DNA of 64,000 nucleotides from Diphasiastrum complanatum (lineage: Eukaryota; Streptophyta; Lycopodiopsida; Lycopodiales; Lycopodiaceae), in assembly GCA_029204225.1 (NCBI GenBank), contig CM055114.1, positions 11,407,634-11,471,633 on the forward strand, given 5' to 3'. Position 1 is the stretch's first letter; the number at the start of each line of letters is the position of its first letter. The notes beneath the pieces were generated by a model. That model saw only the letters and a list, made by a program, of their open reading frames with translations. It had not been told where the DNA came from and searched no databases. Positions 36,034 to 46,113 of this stretch are shown here, piece by piece. The position numbers and the translations under genes were made by a program.

Positions 36034-37150
36034 CTACTCATCATCACTTCTTCCCTCCTCGCCTCCTTCATCTTGTAGGTGTACGTTGGTGTCCACATCT
36101 TCAAACTCCTCTTTGCTTTCATTCACGTACTCTTCCACGTTCTCTTTCACATTTTCTTCTACATCACGAACACTTGAAGTTGTAGAGCCTCTCTACAAAA
36201 TAGAATCAAAGATTTAATTAAATTGAGATTAAATTTACTTGTAAACCACAAAGTAAACAATCACAAAACAATAAAGGTTAAGAGTTTACGATTGGAAACA
36301 ATCCATGGGATTCCATAAAAGCCTTAAGGCCGGCATATCCATGATCGTAACCTTGCTTGTACTCCGCGGCGGTCTTGTGTCTTCCAAAATCACTAAGCTA
36401 CATTCAACAAAAAAACATAGTTTAGCAATAAAAAACATTAACAATCTCACTACAAAAATAGAATCATATTAAGAAATATTGCACTTACAAATTGGGCCTC
36501 TAGATTGCCCTTTCCTCCCGATCCCAAGTGACTTTGGCCATGTTTTAAAAGCTTCTCCGCGGCGGCACTACATTGTTGTTCATACTTTTGGGGATTGTTT
36601 TGCAAGAATTCCTCTTTCACCTTCCTCCAATCCCTTTTGGAGCACCATCCAGGCTTCGTGGGATTCTTGGGATTCCTCATGACTCTTGTCATCAATTGCC
36701 TTTTGTTTCGAATCCAAAGGCACATTGTATTCAAGGCCCAAGTCCTACTAAAAGCATTGGATTGAGGGAATTTAGAATACAAAGTCTCTATTATTTTATT
36801 TTTGTCTTCAAGCGATTGGGAGGACCAATCGATCATGTAATCTTTACCAAAATATAAAGCAACTAAATCACGCAAACGAGCATGAACTACATTGCCACGC
36901 GTATTTTTTATAACTCCACCACGTGGATTAAGATCATAATACACACTACACGATTCTTGAGAAGGGGCATCTTCGAAAGCTCTTCTCTCGGATGATTCAC
37001 CTGAAGAAGATAACACAAGATTTTTGATTCTATCTCTTTGTTTAGGAGATAGATTCTCTACTCTTGATTATATTCTTCGGGCTCCTCACGAGCTCTTCTC
37101 TTAGATGGTCTCCCACTTGACCTTCCACTTGACCTAACACTTGAAGACAT
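36034..37150 (-). CDS. Transposase_24-like (Ptta/En/Spm) CACTA accessory protein, 4 exons, intact
   Basis: Exons on the minus strand are 37150-37090, 37000-36489, 36397-36290 and 36192-36034. Introns are GT-AG, and the joined frame is 840 nt (279 residues plus stop) without interruption. The N-terminus is Ser/Arg-rich (PSKRRA). Residues about 60-190 match the plant Ptta/En/Spm transposase family: a W-rich helical block, then WRKVKEEFLQNNPQKYEQQC, a Ser/Ala/Lys stretch and HGQSHLGSGG. Next comes a conserved-looking segment with HKTAAEYKQGYDHGYAGLKA, and a strongly acidic Glu/Asp tail. Relatives are thought to be the TNPA-like DNA-binding partner of TNP2. The first splice (GCTC|GTGAGG to TTCAG|GTGAAT) restores the frame across what otherwise looks like a frameshift. 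The start at 37150 gives the longest spliced frame. Confidence 0.78.
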
Positions 37151-37446
37151 TGTATCAAAGAAAAACTTTAAAAGTTAGAAAGTAGTGGAGAATGAGAGTG
37201 AAAGATTATTGAAGACTTAGAAAGCAATAGATTAATAGTAAGCAAGAACAAAGAAGATCAATAGAGCAAGCAAAAGCAAGAGCAAGATCACTAGCAATGA
37301 AGAGCAACCAAAAGCAAGCAAGCAAGATCTATAGAGCTTAGAAGAGCAATAACTAGCAAGAGCACTAAACACTAGATTAGAAAACCTATAAAACTTGAAA
37401 GCAAAAGAAGAAGAGCAAGAATGCTCGCGGAAATGCCATTTTACTG

Positions 37447-37512
37447 GCATTCAAGTTTCGCGTGGATTATCCACGCAGAAGTTAGCCACGCGTGGATGTT
37501 TCACACGTTTTT
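37447..37512. repeat. middle cluster of palindromic repeats
   Basis: GCGTGGATTATCCACGC is followed by GCCACGCGTGGATG, 300 bp upstream of the Transposase_24-like start codon. It may be a promoter-side binding cluster or one end of a smaller element. Confidence 0.75.
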
Positions 37513-38625
37513 TTTTCCCTCTCTGGATCCCCCACATGGGCTTGCATGCTTCAAATGTCATTCAATATTCTCATAATCTTTTCTAGATTTTATGAGAATA
37601 TTTTATTGTAGGATTTTACATAAAATATATTTTTTAATATGATGGAATGTAAAAAAATCAATTCAAAGATTTTGACAAGTTTTTTAAGATTTTATGACAT
37701 AATATTATGTCAAATCGGTGATGTCATAAAACATTTAGTTTATTAATAATCTAGGTGTCATAGATTTGATATAATTTGATGACATAATTACATGGTCAAA
37801 TAATTTTTTTTTGCTTTTGTCATGTGGCCTCTTAAATGGTTGCATGAGGTCATTTAGATTCATGATTAAAAGCATTTATGTTATATTGAGGACCTTAGTG
37901 ATATGTGACCTATATGATAAATCTTTTTGATTGTTGGTGTGTGACCTCTATAACCTTATATGAAATCATAGTAATTAGTTGAAATATCATTTAGCATTGT
38001 AATAAAGATGTTGATCAATGGTGTGATTTCTTGCATACAAAACAACCATAGATAGAAAGGGCGAATGCATATTGCTCGTCATGAGATACCATGGCACACT
38101 AGGCCAATCCAAAGAAATTTACCTTGAGATCATCACTCATCTTAGACAAGAGTTTGAACTGAGAGCTTCGAACATTGACTGCTATGTGGTCTTTAAATTA
38201 GTTGAGATAGGCCTGCACGCACTATGTACTGATGTCTAACATTTGTCAGTATGAACCTCATTTTGATTGCTCGTCATGTGTTGCCCCACCCAAGCAATTT
38301 TCTTGATAGCAATGTTACTAGAATATTAGATTTACATTAAGCCTAAGTAGAATATACATGGATTAGATGTTGGCATGTCTTTAACAAATTTTAATAAATT
38401 TGTTCAGAACATATGGTCTCATAATGATTACTTATGATGTGATATAGAGTAGCTGGCTACAGTGTGTATATGTCATCGACGATGTCATCATTATCAGATA
38501 GCGATTCATCTCACGATCGCAACAGCAGGTATATATTGTTAATGATATCGACATCAACTGCACTTTATTTGTTATTTGAATATGAGTGTATAATTTCTCT
38601 TGCAAATTTATTCTTACAATAACAT
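37513..38625. other. non-coding stretch inside the CACTA region
   Basis: It is AT-rich, with no frame or repeat I can assign. It lies between the two divergent gene sets, so it may hold their promoters. Confidence 0.4.
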
Positions 38626-39293
38626 TTGATTGGAATTATGAATTCTAGGGAAATTATCGTACCTCCACGTGATTTAGAGAAAGAAAAAAGAATTGAGCTC
38701 TATCACAGAAAAAAGGAGCAATCAAGACGAAAGTACAATGAACAACTATTGACCGGTTCATCTTCAAGCTCTTCCATCAGTCGACGTAGACCGCCTATTG
38801 ATCCATCACATGTATGTATATTGATTTATGTCATAATTTTTTAATTTGTAATAGTGATATAATCCGATTTGCTCTTTGGATATAGTATATTGCTCTTTGG
38901 AAGGCCAAGACACCACTCCATCACAAATGAAGGTTGAAAATGCACTAAATGTACAAAGACTATTTTGTCAATTTTTGTCACATGTTATAATACGTCACAT
39001 GTTAGAATTTGTCAATTTTCACTTGAATGACACTGAAAGAATTTGTGCAATTTGCAATTGGATTATTGGACCAGTTTCAACAAGAATATGATGAGAGGAT
39101 ACCATGTACATGCACACAATGCAAAGGCCTTAGGATTCGGACAAGGAGGATTGTCAACAATCATATTTGGGCCAATGGCAGAAAATCCAAGAGTACGAAA
39201 GGTAAACTCTTTAAAGTGTTTTTCAAAAATGTTTTAATCTTTGACCCTTATGACACTTCAAGTGTAGTTTGGCTAATAAATATTGAGCGATAG
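38626..39293 (+). pseudogene. TNP2 N-terminal region with Transpos_assoc domain
   Basis: A first basic, Ser-rich segment (38626-38844) is followed at 39027-39200 by EFVQFAIGLLDQFQQEYDER, then PCTCTQCKG, RRIVNNHIW. This is the pattern of the Transpos_assoc domain of CACTA TNP2 proteins (acidic helix, CPC-x-C-x2-C-like cysteines, then V-x2-H). The usual CPC is CTC here. The pieces are in different frames, so unrecognised introns or frameshifts separate them. No intact start is assigned. Confidence 0.6.
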
Positions 39294-39453
39294 GATGAGT
39301 GCCACGATACTTTGAAGTTAATCTCTCACTTGCTTCTAAAAAGAAAAATCCATATAGAATATTTAGATGAAGTTAATCTCTCACTTGCTTCTAAAAGAAA
39401 AAATCCAAATAGCTTGATTTCCATAGTCAATCACCCATAATAGACTCATTCAC

Positions 39454-39455
<2 letters not shown>

Positions 39456-39519
<64 letters not shown>
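39456..39519. repeat. (GA)n microsatellite
   Basis: An uninterrupted GA tract of about 32 units lies between the Transpos_assoc and SET-like segments. Confidence 0.97.
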
Positions 39520-39521
<2 letters not shown>

Positions 39522-39860
39522 ATGAAAGAGTTAAAGGTAACTAACACTCCCAATTCTAGGAAGGTGTGTAGCCCTTGTTTTTTTCCATTAAAGGTGTGGT
39601 TCAAATGTTTTTTGTTGGAAGATGAGTTCCACAAAAAAGCCCAAACGCCGTAAGGAGGGAGCATGTGGTGACATTCTGGAGTAAGATGTAATCGTGTGGT
39701 TCGGGAATTTTGATTAGCACTCTATAATGTTCTCTCTGTTTTTTTCTTCATGTGTGTTTAGGGTCGGTGTGAGTGGGTGTGTGTGTGCGTGCATGTGTTT
39801 GTGTGTGTGTTTCATGCTACTGGTTTACGGTTTGTGTTATATATTAATTTATGTTTCATG

Positions 39861-39863
<3 letters not shown>

Positions 39864-39895
<32 letters not shown>
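39864..39895. repeat. (GA)n microsatellite
   Basis: About 16 GA units lie 30 bp upstream of the acceptor-like site of the SET-like exon. Confidence 0.97.
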
Positions 39896-39899
<4 letters not shown>

Positions 39900-39926
39900 T
39901 ACATCTAACATTTTCAACTTTTGTAG

Positions 39927-40944
39927 AAGAAGGACCATAAGTTGGTTTCAAGAAAAAGAGTTGCAAGAGAGATTGAGAATATTATTGATAGGATAAATCA
40001 CATGAATATTGATTTTGGATCATCATTGGCCCTAGATGATGCTCTTGTTGATGATGACCCCTTGTATGATATAATTAGTTCATCAATGCCTTGTGATTCA
40101 ATCCATGTCTCCAAATTTCTAGAACGTTCTTATCACCCAACCACACCTATCCTAGATGTTGCACATGAGTCCTCCACGATACTCCACGTGGATTCCACAA
40201 ACTTGACCACCCCTTTAAAAAAAAGAACACGTCTTAGACGTATTATGACTAGTTTGAAAGATAATTGCAAATTACTACGCACTGTTGATGTGTCAAAAGA
40301 CATTCTAGGTTCTTTGTGTGACCTTCCTCTTCCACCTAGCTTGCAACCATTAGTAAAAACTCTTATTAGAAGTAGATATTCGTGTTGGCCACTCCAATCA
40401 CCATTACCATTAAATGGGACACCATTTACGTATTGGGGTCGAATGTACATGATCATGCCTAGTGAACACTTTCCTGAGGCTAGTTTGGGCCTTTTTACTT
40501 TGAGTAGTATTGAGGTCCCTTTAAATAGTGTTGTGACATTGATGCCATATGTAGGACCTCAATACAATTGGGGTGATTGGCATGCTTTGTGTCGTCACCA
40601 ATGGAGAATGCAACTTGAATTCAAATGCTTGTTCTTTAGAGGAGCAACGCATGCAAGGAGGCAACATCTCAAGGGCAAATTGTACATACATTGATGGACG
40701 TCCAAATGTGCATGGAAACATTGCTGCATATATAAATAGTTCCATTGGCCACCCTCTATTGACGAATTGTGATTTTGAAGAACACACCAATGGAAAAGAA
40801 GAATATTTTACTAGGAATGTAAAGGGCACTTATGTAATGGTTTGTGCCACTAGATCTATCAGGTTTGGGGAGGAATTATTCATCAAGTATAGTTTCAACC
40901 GTCCTCTACCCAAATGTTTGCAAAAGACAATAAGTCAAATGTGA
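39927..40944 (+). pseudogene. SET-domain (histone methyltransferase-like) sequence within the CACTA gene series
   Basis: An exon-like frame opens after TTTTGTAG at 39927, with a basic helical start (KKDHKLVSRKRVAREIE). The SET start is seen at about 40480-40570 (LGLFTLSSIEV...VTLMPYVG, as in G-x-GLF...I...G-x-x-V...Y-x-G). After a frameshift between about 40573 and 40670 the second half follows: YIDGRPNVHGNIAAYINSS, then TNCDFEE, then KGTYVMVCATRSIRFGEELF and IKY. These are the GN-x-A-x-[FY]INHS, NC and GEEL...Y elements of SET domains. The canonical NHS is NSS, so cofactor and substrate binding may be altered. With the frameshift, the copy is probably inactive unless an unseen intron repairs it. 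I cannot assign the methyltransferase subfamily. Confidence 0.62.
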
Positions 40945-41142
40945 AGATTTAAATTTTGTTGATATGTAGAGATGTATAATCCATGCATCTTGATTGTATT
41001 TGGTTTGTGTCATTAATTATGTCAAATGTTAAGAGCATTATTCGTCATTTGTCTAGATTAAATGTTAGGAGCATTATTCGTCTTTGAGCTAATTGAATGT
41101 TAACAAGTTGAAAAGACAAATCTGTCTAATAGATACATTGGT

Positions 41143-41262
41143 ATGTTCATACTTTTTAAACTAAGAGGTAATTTATATTCATATGCAACATTTAGATCTA
41201 TCAAGTATTGGGAGGAAATATTTATCAAGCATTGTTTCAACCTACTTCTTGTTATTTTGATA
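41143..41262 (+). pseudogene. second, degenerate copy of the SET C-terminal segment
   Basis: LYSYATFRSIKYWEEIFIKH aligns with TYVMVCATRSIRFGEELFIKY of the upstream SET segment. At DNA level AGATCTATCA, GGGAGGAAAT and TCAAGCATTGTTTCAACC match with scattered changes. The spacing is about 315 bp, so a piece of the captured domain was duplicated in tandem and then decayed. Confidence 0.65.
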
Positions 41263-41267
41263 TATAG

Positions 41268-42311
41268 GATTCTTCATCCTCATTTAGTGTTGGAGACAAT
41301 AATCTTCGTAATGGTCGACGTAGACGACGAATGCAATACAACGGTCCACATATAAAGCAATTACCTCGTCGTCTACGTCAAGGCTTAAAAGAGATGATGA
41401 AAATTGATGAGCGCATTAATCAAGAGACTAATACATCTGAATCTAGCTCATCTAGATCTACTTCTTCGCAAACAGGTTCCAACGATGAAAATGAGCTTCC
41501 AATGAATGATGAATTTGAAGTCATGGGAGACATTTTGGATGATATGTACGAGAACAATATTGCAGCTAGACACAATGAACAAGATGAGGAGGCACTTTTG
41601 TCTAAAGAAGAAAGAAAATTGCGAGAAGAATCAAAGACCGCACTGTATCCTGGAGCAAAGACATCTCGTTTGGCGACTTCTCTACTTCTATTAAATCTTC
41701 AAGCCAAATATAGATGGAGTGACCAAAGCCTCACATCATTATTTGAGTAATTTTTTTTTCATTTACTTGTCATTTTTGCTTTGAAACAAAATTTACAATT
41801 TGGACATCGAGTAATATTTTTTTTACAATGACTTCTTTTGTCATGTACAAACTATTGAAAAACAAAATTCTCCCAGAAAGGGAATGTCATGCTTGACTCC
41901 AAGAGATGAGGCACAAAAGATGTTGACTAACATCGGGATGGACTACAAGCAATATCATGCATGTCCAAAAGATTGTATTTTATATCGAGGAAGGTACGAA
42001 TCACTCAAGAAATGTTCCATTTGTGATACTCCTCGATATAGAGATGATTTGCAAGGGCAACCATTCCGTGCAAAGTTTTACGACATTTTTCAATAATTCC
42101 ACAATTGCAACGTTTATTTCGTTGTAAATTTCTTGCACAACTTATGGACTGGCATGCACACCATACCTCTACGGATGGGATGATGAGGGTACCTTCAGCT
42201 CCAGCTGCATGGAAACACATCAACAAAGAGTATCCAAGCTTTGCCAATGAGTCAAGAAATGTGAGATTTGGTCTTGCAATAGATGGTGTGAATCCCTTTG
42301 ATTATTTATGA
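41268..42311 (+). pseudogene. CACTA TNP2 transposase, N-terminal half
   Basis: The first exon-like frame (41268-41746) has a basic start (RRRRR), an acidic Ser-rich stretch, then LLSKEERKLREESKTALYPG and a LLNLQAKYRWSDQSLTSLFE block, as in TNP2. An intron 41747-41876 (GA|GTAATT to CTCCCAG|A) joins it in frame to KMLTNIGMDYKQYHACPKDC and ILYRGRYESLKKCSICDTPR. A one-base shift near 42080 precedes LQRLFRCKFLAQLMDWHAHH, DGMMRVPSAPAAWKH and NVRFGLAIDGVNPFDYL, where a stop ends it. These are the conserved N-terminal TNP2 blocks. The central catalytic part and DUF4218 that should follow are deleted. Confidence 0.85.
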
Positions 42312-42340
42312 GATTCATGTTTGTCATGTGGTAGTGCAAA

Positions 42341-42995
42341 ATGTATAATGCTACAGCTTTTGGTTTTCACTTTCGTGTTGAAAGGATTGATGACAAGAGA
42401 CGCACATACAATTGTGATGTAATAGCATCTTTCCAACAAGAAAGTCAAAGCAGTGCACGAGATCAGAATCCCATCTCAGGAGATATAGAATACATAGGAA
42501 CTATACAAAATATTTATGATGTGTCATTTGGTGAAAGTGGACACTATTTTTTATTTGATGTGAAATGCTTCAAGGTAGTTTGTAGAGTGCCAAATGCAAC
42601 CGTAAAATCGGATCCAAGTGGATTTTTTGCTATTGATTCATCAAAAACATTGAGCATGGAGTCCTTTGACACATTGGTGTTGCCTCGTCACTGTGAGCAG
42701 GTGCACATGCTATGCTATAATGTTTTTCATTTTATTGCAAATGACTTCAGTATTTGAGTTTTAGATATGTTCTAAAATAGTGATTTTTGCAGGTGTTTTT
42801 TCAACCAGATCGACTAAACAAGATATGGTGGTTTGTAGCTCAAGTTGAACCATGTTCACGACGAGTATTTGGGGTGCAAATGTTGAGAATGAAATGGAAA
42901 ACCTTCATTTTAACTATGAGATTGAGCTACCTAGAGATGTAATAAATCGTCAAACCATATTTGAAGCACCCACTTCCATAGATGTTGAGAATTGA
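42341..42995 (+). pseudogene. DUF4216 domain, C-terminal part of the CACTA transposase gene
   Basis: The segment starts NATAFGFHFRVERIDDKRRT, then DQNPISGDIEYIGTIQNIYD and HYFLFDVKCFKV, matching the DUF4216 module found at the end of many TNP2 genes. A GT-AG intron (42701-42792) joins LPRHCEQ to VFFQPDRLNKIWWFVAQVEP. A frameshift near 42870 shifts into ENLHFNYEIELPRDV, ending at a stop at 42993. The domain directly abuts the truncated TNP2 N-terminal half, so an internal deletion joined them. Confidence 0.8.
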
Positions 42996-43279
42996 AATTC
43001 TAATAGTCGGGATGATGAAATAATTTCTGAAAGTGAGAGTGATGATGAAAATCATCTAAGAGGAGATGAATTGCAAGATGCTGTCACTGATGAAATTGAT
43101 TCTTGTAATTCTGAATAGAAATTGATTATTGCAATTCTGAATGAAATTGATTCTTGCAATGCTTTCAAATGATTGTTATTTAGCCAAAATAGAGTCTCAT
43201 TTATGGTCAAGTAAGTGAAAAGAATAGACATCGTTTGACTTCAATCCCATTTTTTTGGAGATAATGTCGGTGAAGATAG

Positions 43280-43765
43280 ATGTACGGCTTCATGTTCCAA
43301 GAAAATTCTCATTTTTTAACAAATGCTGCAAAGGCAATAAATCACTAAAAGCATGTGAGTTAATGAAATCACCACCACAAACTTTGACAAAATCAAGTGT
43401 TTCATCATAGTTAATCCCCTTGAATTGAGCATATCCCTTGGCAACTAGTCTTGTTTTATAATTGTTCACACTACCATCTTGATTAAGCTTGATCTTAAAG
43501 ACCCATTTGCAAATAGTAACATTTTGTATCTTTGATGGAGGATCGATAATTTTACAAGTATCTCAAACAATGCATCATGTACTCATCTCACTTTTCATTA
43601 CATCAAATCACTCTTTTGTTGCTACAGTTTCATTCACACTTGAAGGAACATCATCAAACTTAAGGTAGTAATAAGGGCAATAAAAATTAAACAATCATCA
43701 ACTTGTAATTGCTTTTCTCTTCCTTGTATTTGAGCCTTGATGGTTGCATTTGGGCTTTGATACCA
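43280..43765 (-). pseudogene. deleted copia element F: RT N-terminus and primer-binding site
   Basis: On the minus strand, after the PBS, the sequence reads DDVPSSVNETVATKE, then CKWVFKIKLNQDGSVNNYKT and RLVAKGYAQFKGINYDETL. This is the N-terminal RT block of copia pol, followed by a decayed stretch. Because the RT starts only about 100 bp from the PBS, gag, protease and integrase were deleted. The fragment interrupts the CACTA region between DUF4216 and its right repeat cluster. Confidence 0.85.
43754..43765 (-). promoter_or_regulatory. primer-binding site of element F
   Basis: The minus strand reads TGGTATCAAAGC, directly after an LTR terminus TTTTAACA. The LTR itself extends from 43766 to an undefined point near 44.2 kb. 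Confidence 0.75.
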
Positions 43766-44269
43766 TGTTAAAATCAAAGGTTATGAACCTCAATTGGATA
43801 CTGAAACCTTGGAAAAGCATCAAAGATTTCACTTATATCTAATAGATAGAAAACTAGCACACAATTCAACCTATTTTGCATTTAATTGGCAAAGGCTTTT
43901 GAACACCACAATAAAACTAGAAATGATTGATCTTCACATCCTGTCACACACGTGGAAAGCATCATACTTTGTTCGGATTTAGATCTATACATAAGACACA
44001 AAAATATCACATTCATCAATTCCTCATTAAAAAGAAAACTTGCCAAAATCACCATCTCTTGATAATCTCTCGAAGTATGTACAAAATGAGCTCTCAATCC
44101 ATATCAAATGATCTCGGATATGAGATTAGGAAGAGTGCCATTAGGGTAGACCCTAAACCCCTGGCTCTCAAAGCCTTAGATCATGCATAATTACCCTCTT
44201 GGTAGCTCGAGTCAACTGTCTTATAAAAGTAGGTGGCCACCCTCATCAAAAATCCCAATCATCTAGGAA

Positions 44270-44375
44270 CACCATGATATAATTCACTTTAGAAAAATAT
44301 TTATTTAACTAATTCAATTTCATTATGAACATGCAAAAAAAAAAAAAAACCTCATCATAATATAATTCACTTTAG

Positions 44376-44461
<86 letters not shown>

Positions 44462-44540
44462 CCTAATTATAATATAATTCACTTTAAAAACATATTTATT
44501 TAACTAATTTCATGTCATTATCAACATGCAAAAAAAAAAA
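44270..44540. repeat. AT-rich tandem repeat with (TA)n core
   Basis: A unit of about 75 bp (ATAATTCACTTTAGAAA...TTATTTAACTAATT...CATTAT-AACATGCAAAAAAA) occurs twice in full, at about 44278-44350 and 44473-44540. A third partial copy lies between them and runs into a (TA)n tract of about 40 units (44379-44461). Confidence 0.9.
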
Positions 44541-44893
44541 TGCGTGGATAATCCACGCAGAAGATATTCACGTGTGGATATCTTTAAGTCCGGTGAACAA
44601 ACTGAAACTTACATGGATCATCCACGCGTGGATTATCCACGTCAAAACTGCTTTTCGACATCACCAACTTTTCCTCCCAAACAGTTGCCGGAATTTTCTA
44701 AATTCAATTTTGCGTGGATTATCTACGCGCATAAATTTTTCGGCGCCGTGTCAGAAAAACACTGGTAACTGGCCGGAGGCGTGTTCAAAATTTTTTTGGC
44801 ATGGATAATCCACGCGTGGATGTTCCACGCAAACAAAATTTTGGAAAATCGACTAAATGTCGAGTCTCGTGTGGATACTTTGCATGGATAAAC
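44541..44893. repeat. right cluster of subterminal palindromic repeats
   Basis: About ten GTGGATAATCCACG-like hits lie in both orientations: near 44541 (GCGTGGATAATCCACGC), 44569, 44611-44642, 44711, 44800-44830 and 44871-44890. It mirrors the left cluster at 34966-35252, and both ends show a TTATCCAYGC-AAGT segment in inverted orientation. Confidence 0.8.
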
Positions 44894-44905
44894 ACAGAGT
44901 TTTCT

Positions 44906-45741
44906 AGTTGTGCATACACACAACATCGAGTGCTTTCTAAACAAGATGAGAAGAATTGCTTTAAACATCAACTGTGTCTTCACATTAATTTTAAAGTAAA
45001 ACAAAAATGTACATAAGTAGTGGCTGCGAGCTCAAAGAAGATTCGCCCAACTATTTAAAATTTAGAGAGAGAGTGATCGTAAAAGAGATGGTAAGTAATT
45101 GTGAAAGAAACGGTTAATTATTGCTTTTTTAACTCTCTCCCTCAATAATTAAGGTTTACAAAACTATGAACAAGAACCTATTCATGGAACTTGCCTCCAT
45201 TATAGCATAGTTACTTGCAATTTAATTTTTTTGAAATATCCGACTTCCACGTGAACGATCCACGACCCCGGTTGTTTGACATTTGTTCCTTTTGACAGGG
45301 ATCCAATGGATAAATTATCTGTCATACTTCGACAACGTTTTCGTTTTCCACTCTCATGCAGCCATTTTTCTACATACTTTTGGTTGCAGGATAGAGCGCA
45401 ACCTGAGAGCATTTTGTGAAGAATTGCCAAAAATTGGCAAATCTAGCTTGATCAAAAACCATGTAGAACTTTGTAAATATTGTGTATAATTGGGTTCCAC
45501 ACATGTTAGCATTTAATTATGTTCGAGACATGGTTTTCCAATCTGAAAAAGCAATATTATAACCGAAATATAGATTACAAATTGCATAATAACTTTTGTC
45601 AGAGTGCGCTTTGAAATGTTGTATCGTCGTCTTGTTCGTCTTGATCAAATCCGGGATCGGAATAGAAAATAGTTTATGAAAGTGTTTCAAAAATCCTGCA
45701 AATTTGAAATATGTTATAAAAATAATATGATTTTCATATGT
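44906..45741. other. non-coding stretch
   Basis: It holds short open frames on both strands without recognisable domains. A single isolated CACGTGAACGATCCACG segment near 45250 recalls the CACTA motif but is not part of a cluster. Confidence 0.4.
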
Positions 45742-46113
45742 TTAATGTAATAAAGTAGAAGAACAGAATGGAAAATAAATAAATAAAAATAGAGATGATT
45801 TGTTACCTTCTATAGGATCTCCGTGATGTTCATGCACATAGGTTTCTCTCGCACGTTTATGTGTTGTGATATACGTGCTCATAGTGTAACTATTTTGAAA
45901 CTCGTCTTTGTATTGTTCCGAATCGATTCCGCAAGCATTGAATAGGAACATTTGTCGCGTCGTAGGATAAATTCGCAATTCTTCAAGATCCTCAGACGTC
46001 GAAACTTGCAGTTGTTGAGTTTCTTCTTTTAATTTTCGGAAAAGCTTGTGGAAGTTTTCACCAGAAAAGTCGTTATTAGAATTAAATAACGAATTCCGAA
46101 TAGTTAAAAGCAT
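45742..46113 (-). CDS. hypothetical 123-residue ORF downstream of the Helitron helicase
   Basis: It is an open minus-strand frame starting 340 bp beyond the helicase stop, with a charged helical N-terminal half (LFRKLKEETQQLQVS). It matches no family I know. It could be part of the Helitron or a chance frame. Confidence 0.25.
   Translation of the reverse strand: MLLTIRNSLFNSNNDFSGENFHKLFRKLKEETQQLQVSTSEDLEELRIYPTTRQMFLFNACGIDSEQYKDEFQNSYTMSTYITTHKRARETYVHEHHGDPIEGNKSSLFLFIYFPFCSSTLLH

Larger units (their letters stand above)
34960..44905. mobile_element. CACTA (En/Spm)-type transposon region, about 10 kb, degraded
   Basis: The region holds, from left to right, a palindromic-repeat cluster, an intact Transposase_24-like gene (-), a second small cluster, Transpos_assoc, SET-like, TNP2-like and DUF4216 pieces (+), a nested copia remnant, an AT-rich repeat, and a third palindromic-repeat cluster. 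Transpos_assoc, TNP2, DUF4216 and Transposase_24 together are diagnostic of plant CACTA elements. I did not find the 5'-CACTA...TAGTG-3' termini, so the limits are set by the outermost repeat clusters and are approximate. It could also be two adjacent elements, with a boundary near 37.5 kb. Confidence 0.75.

Noticed and set aside
37061-37089. Frameshift at the start of the Transposase_24-like gene
   Set aside because: A short GT-AG intron (37089-37001) restores the frame, so the apparent shift is better explained by splicing.
44379-44461. (TA)n tract as a replication origin
   Set aside because: A long TA run in a plant transposon is an ordinary microsatellite, and nothing else supports origin function.
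34966-44893. Regularly repeated GTGGATAATCCAC motif as a CRISPR-like array
   Set aside because: Spacing is irregular, copies occur in both orientations, the genome is eukaryotic, and the copies cluster in the CACTA region.
34960-44905. Canonical CACTA...TAGTG termini
   Set aside because: I scanned both edges by eye. A CACAACTAGAAA-like stretch exists near 44915 on the minus strand, but no matching left end was found, so exact borders are not claimed.
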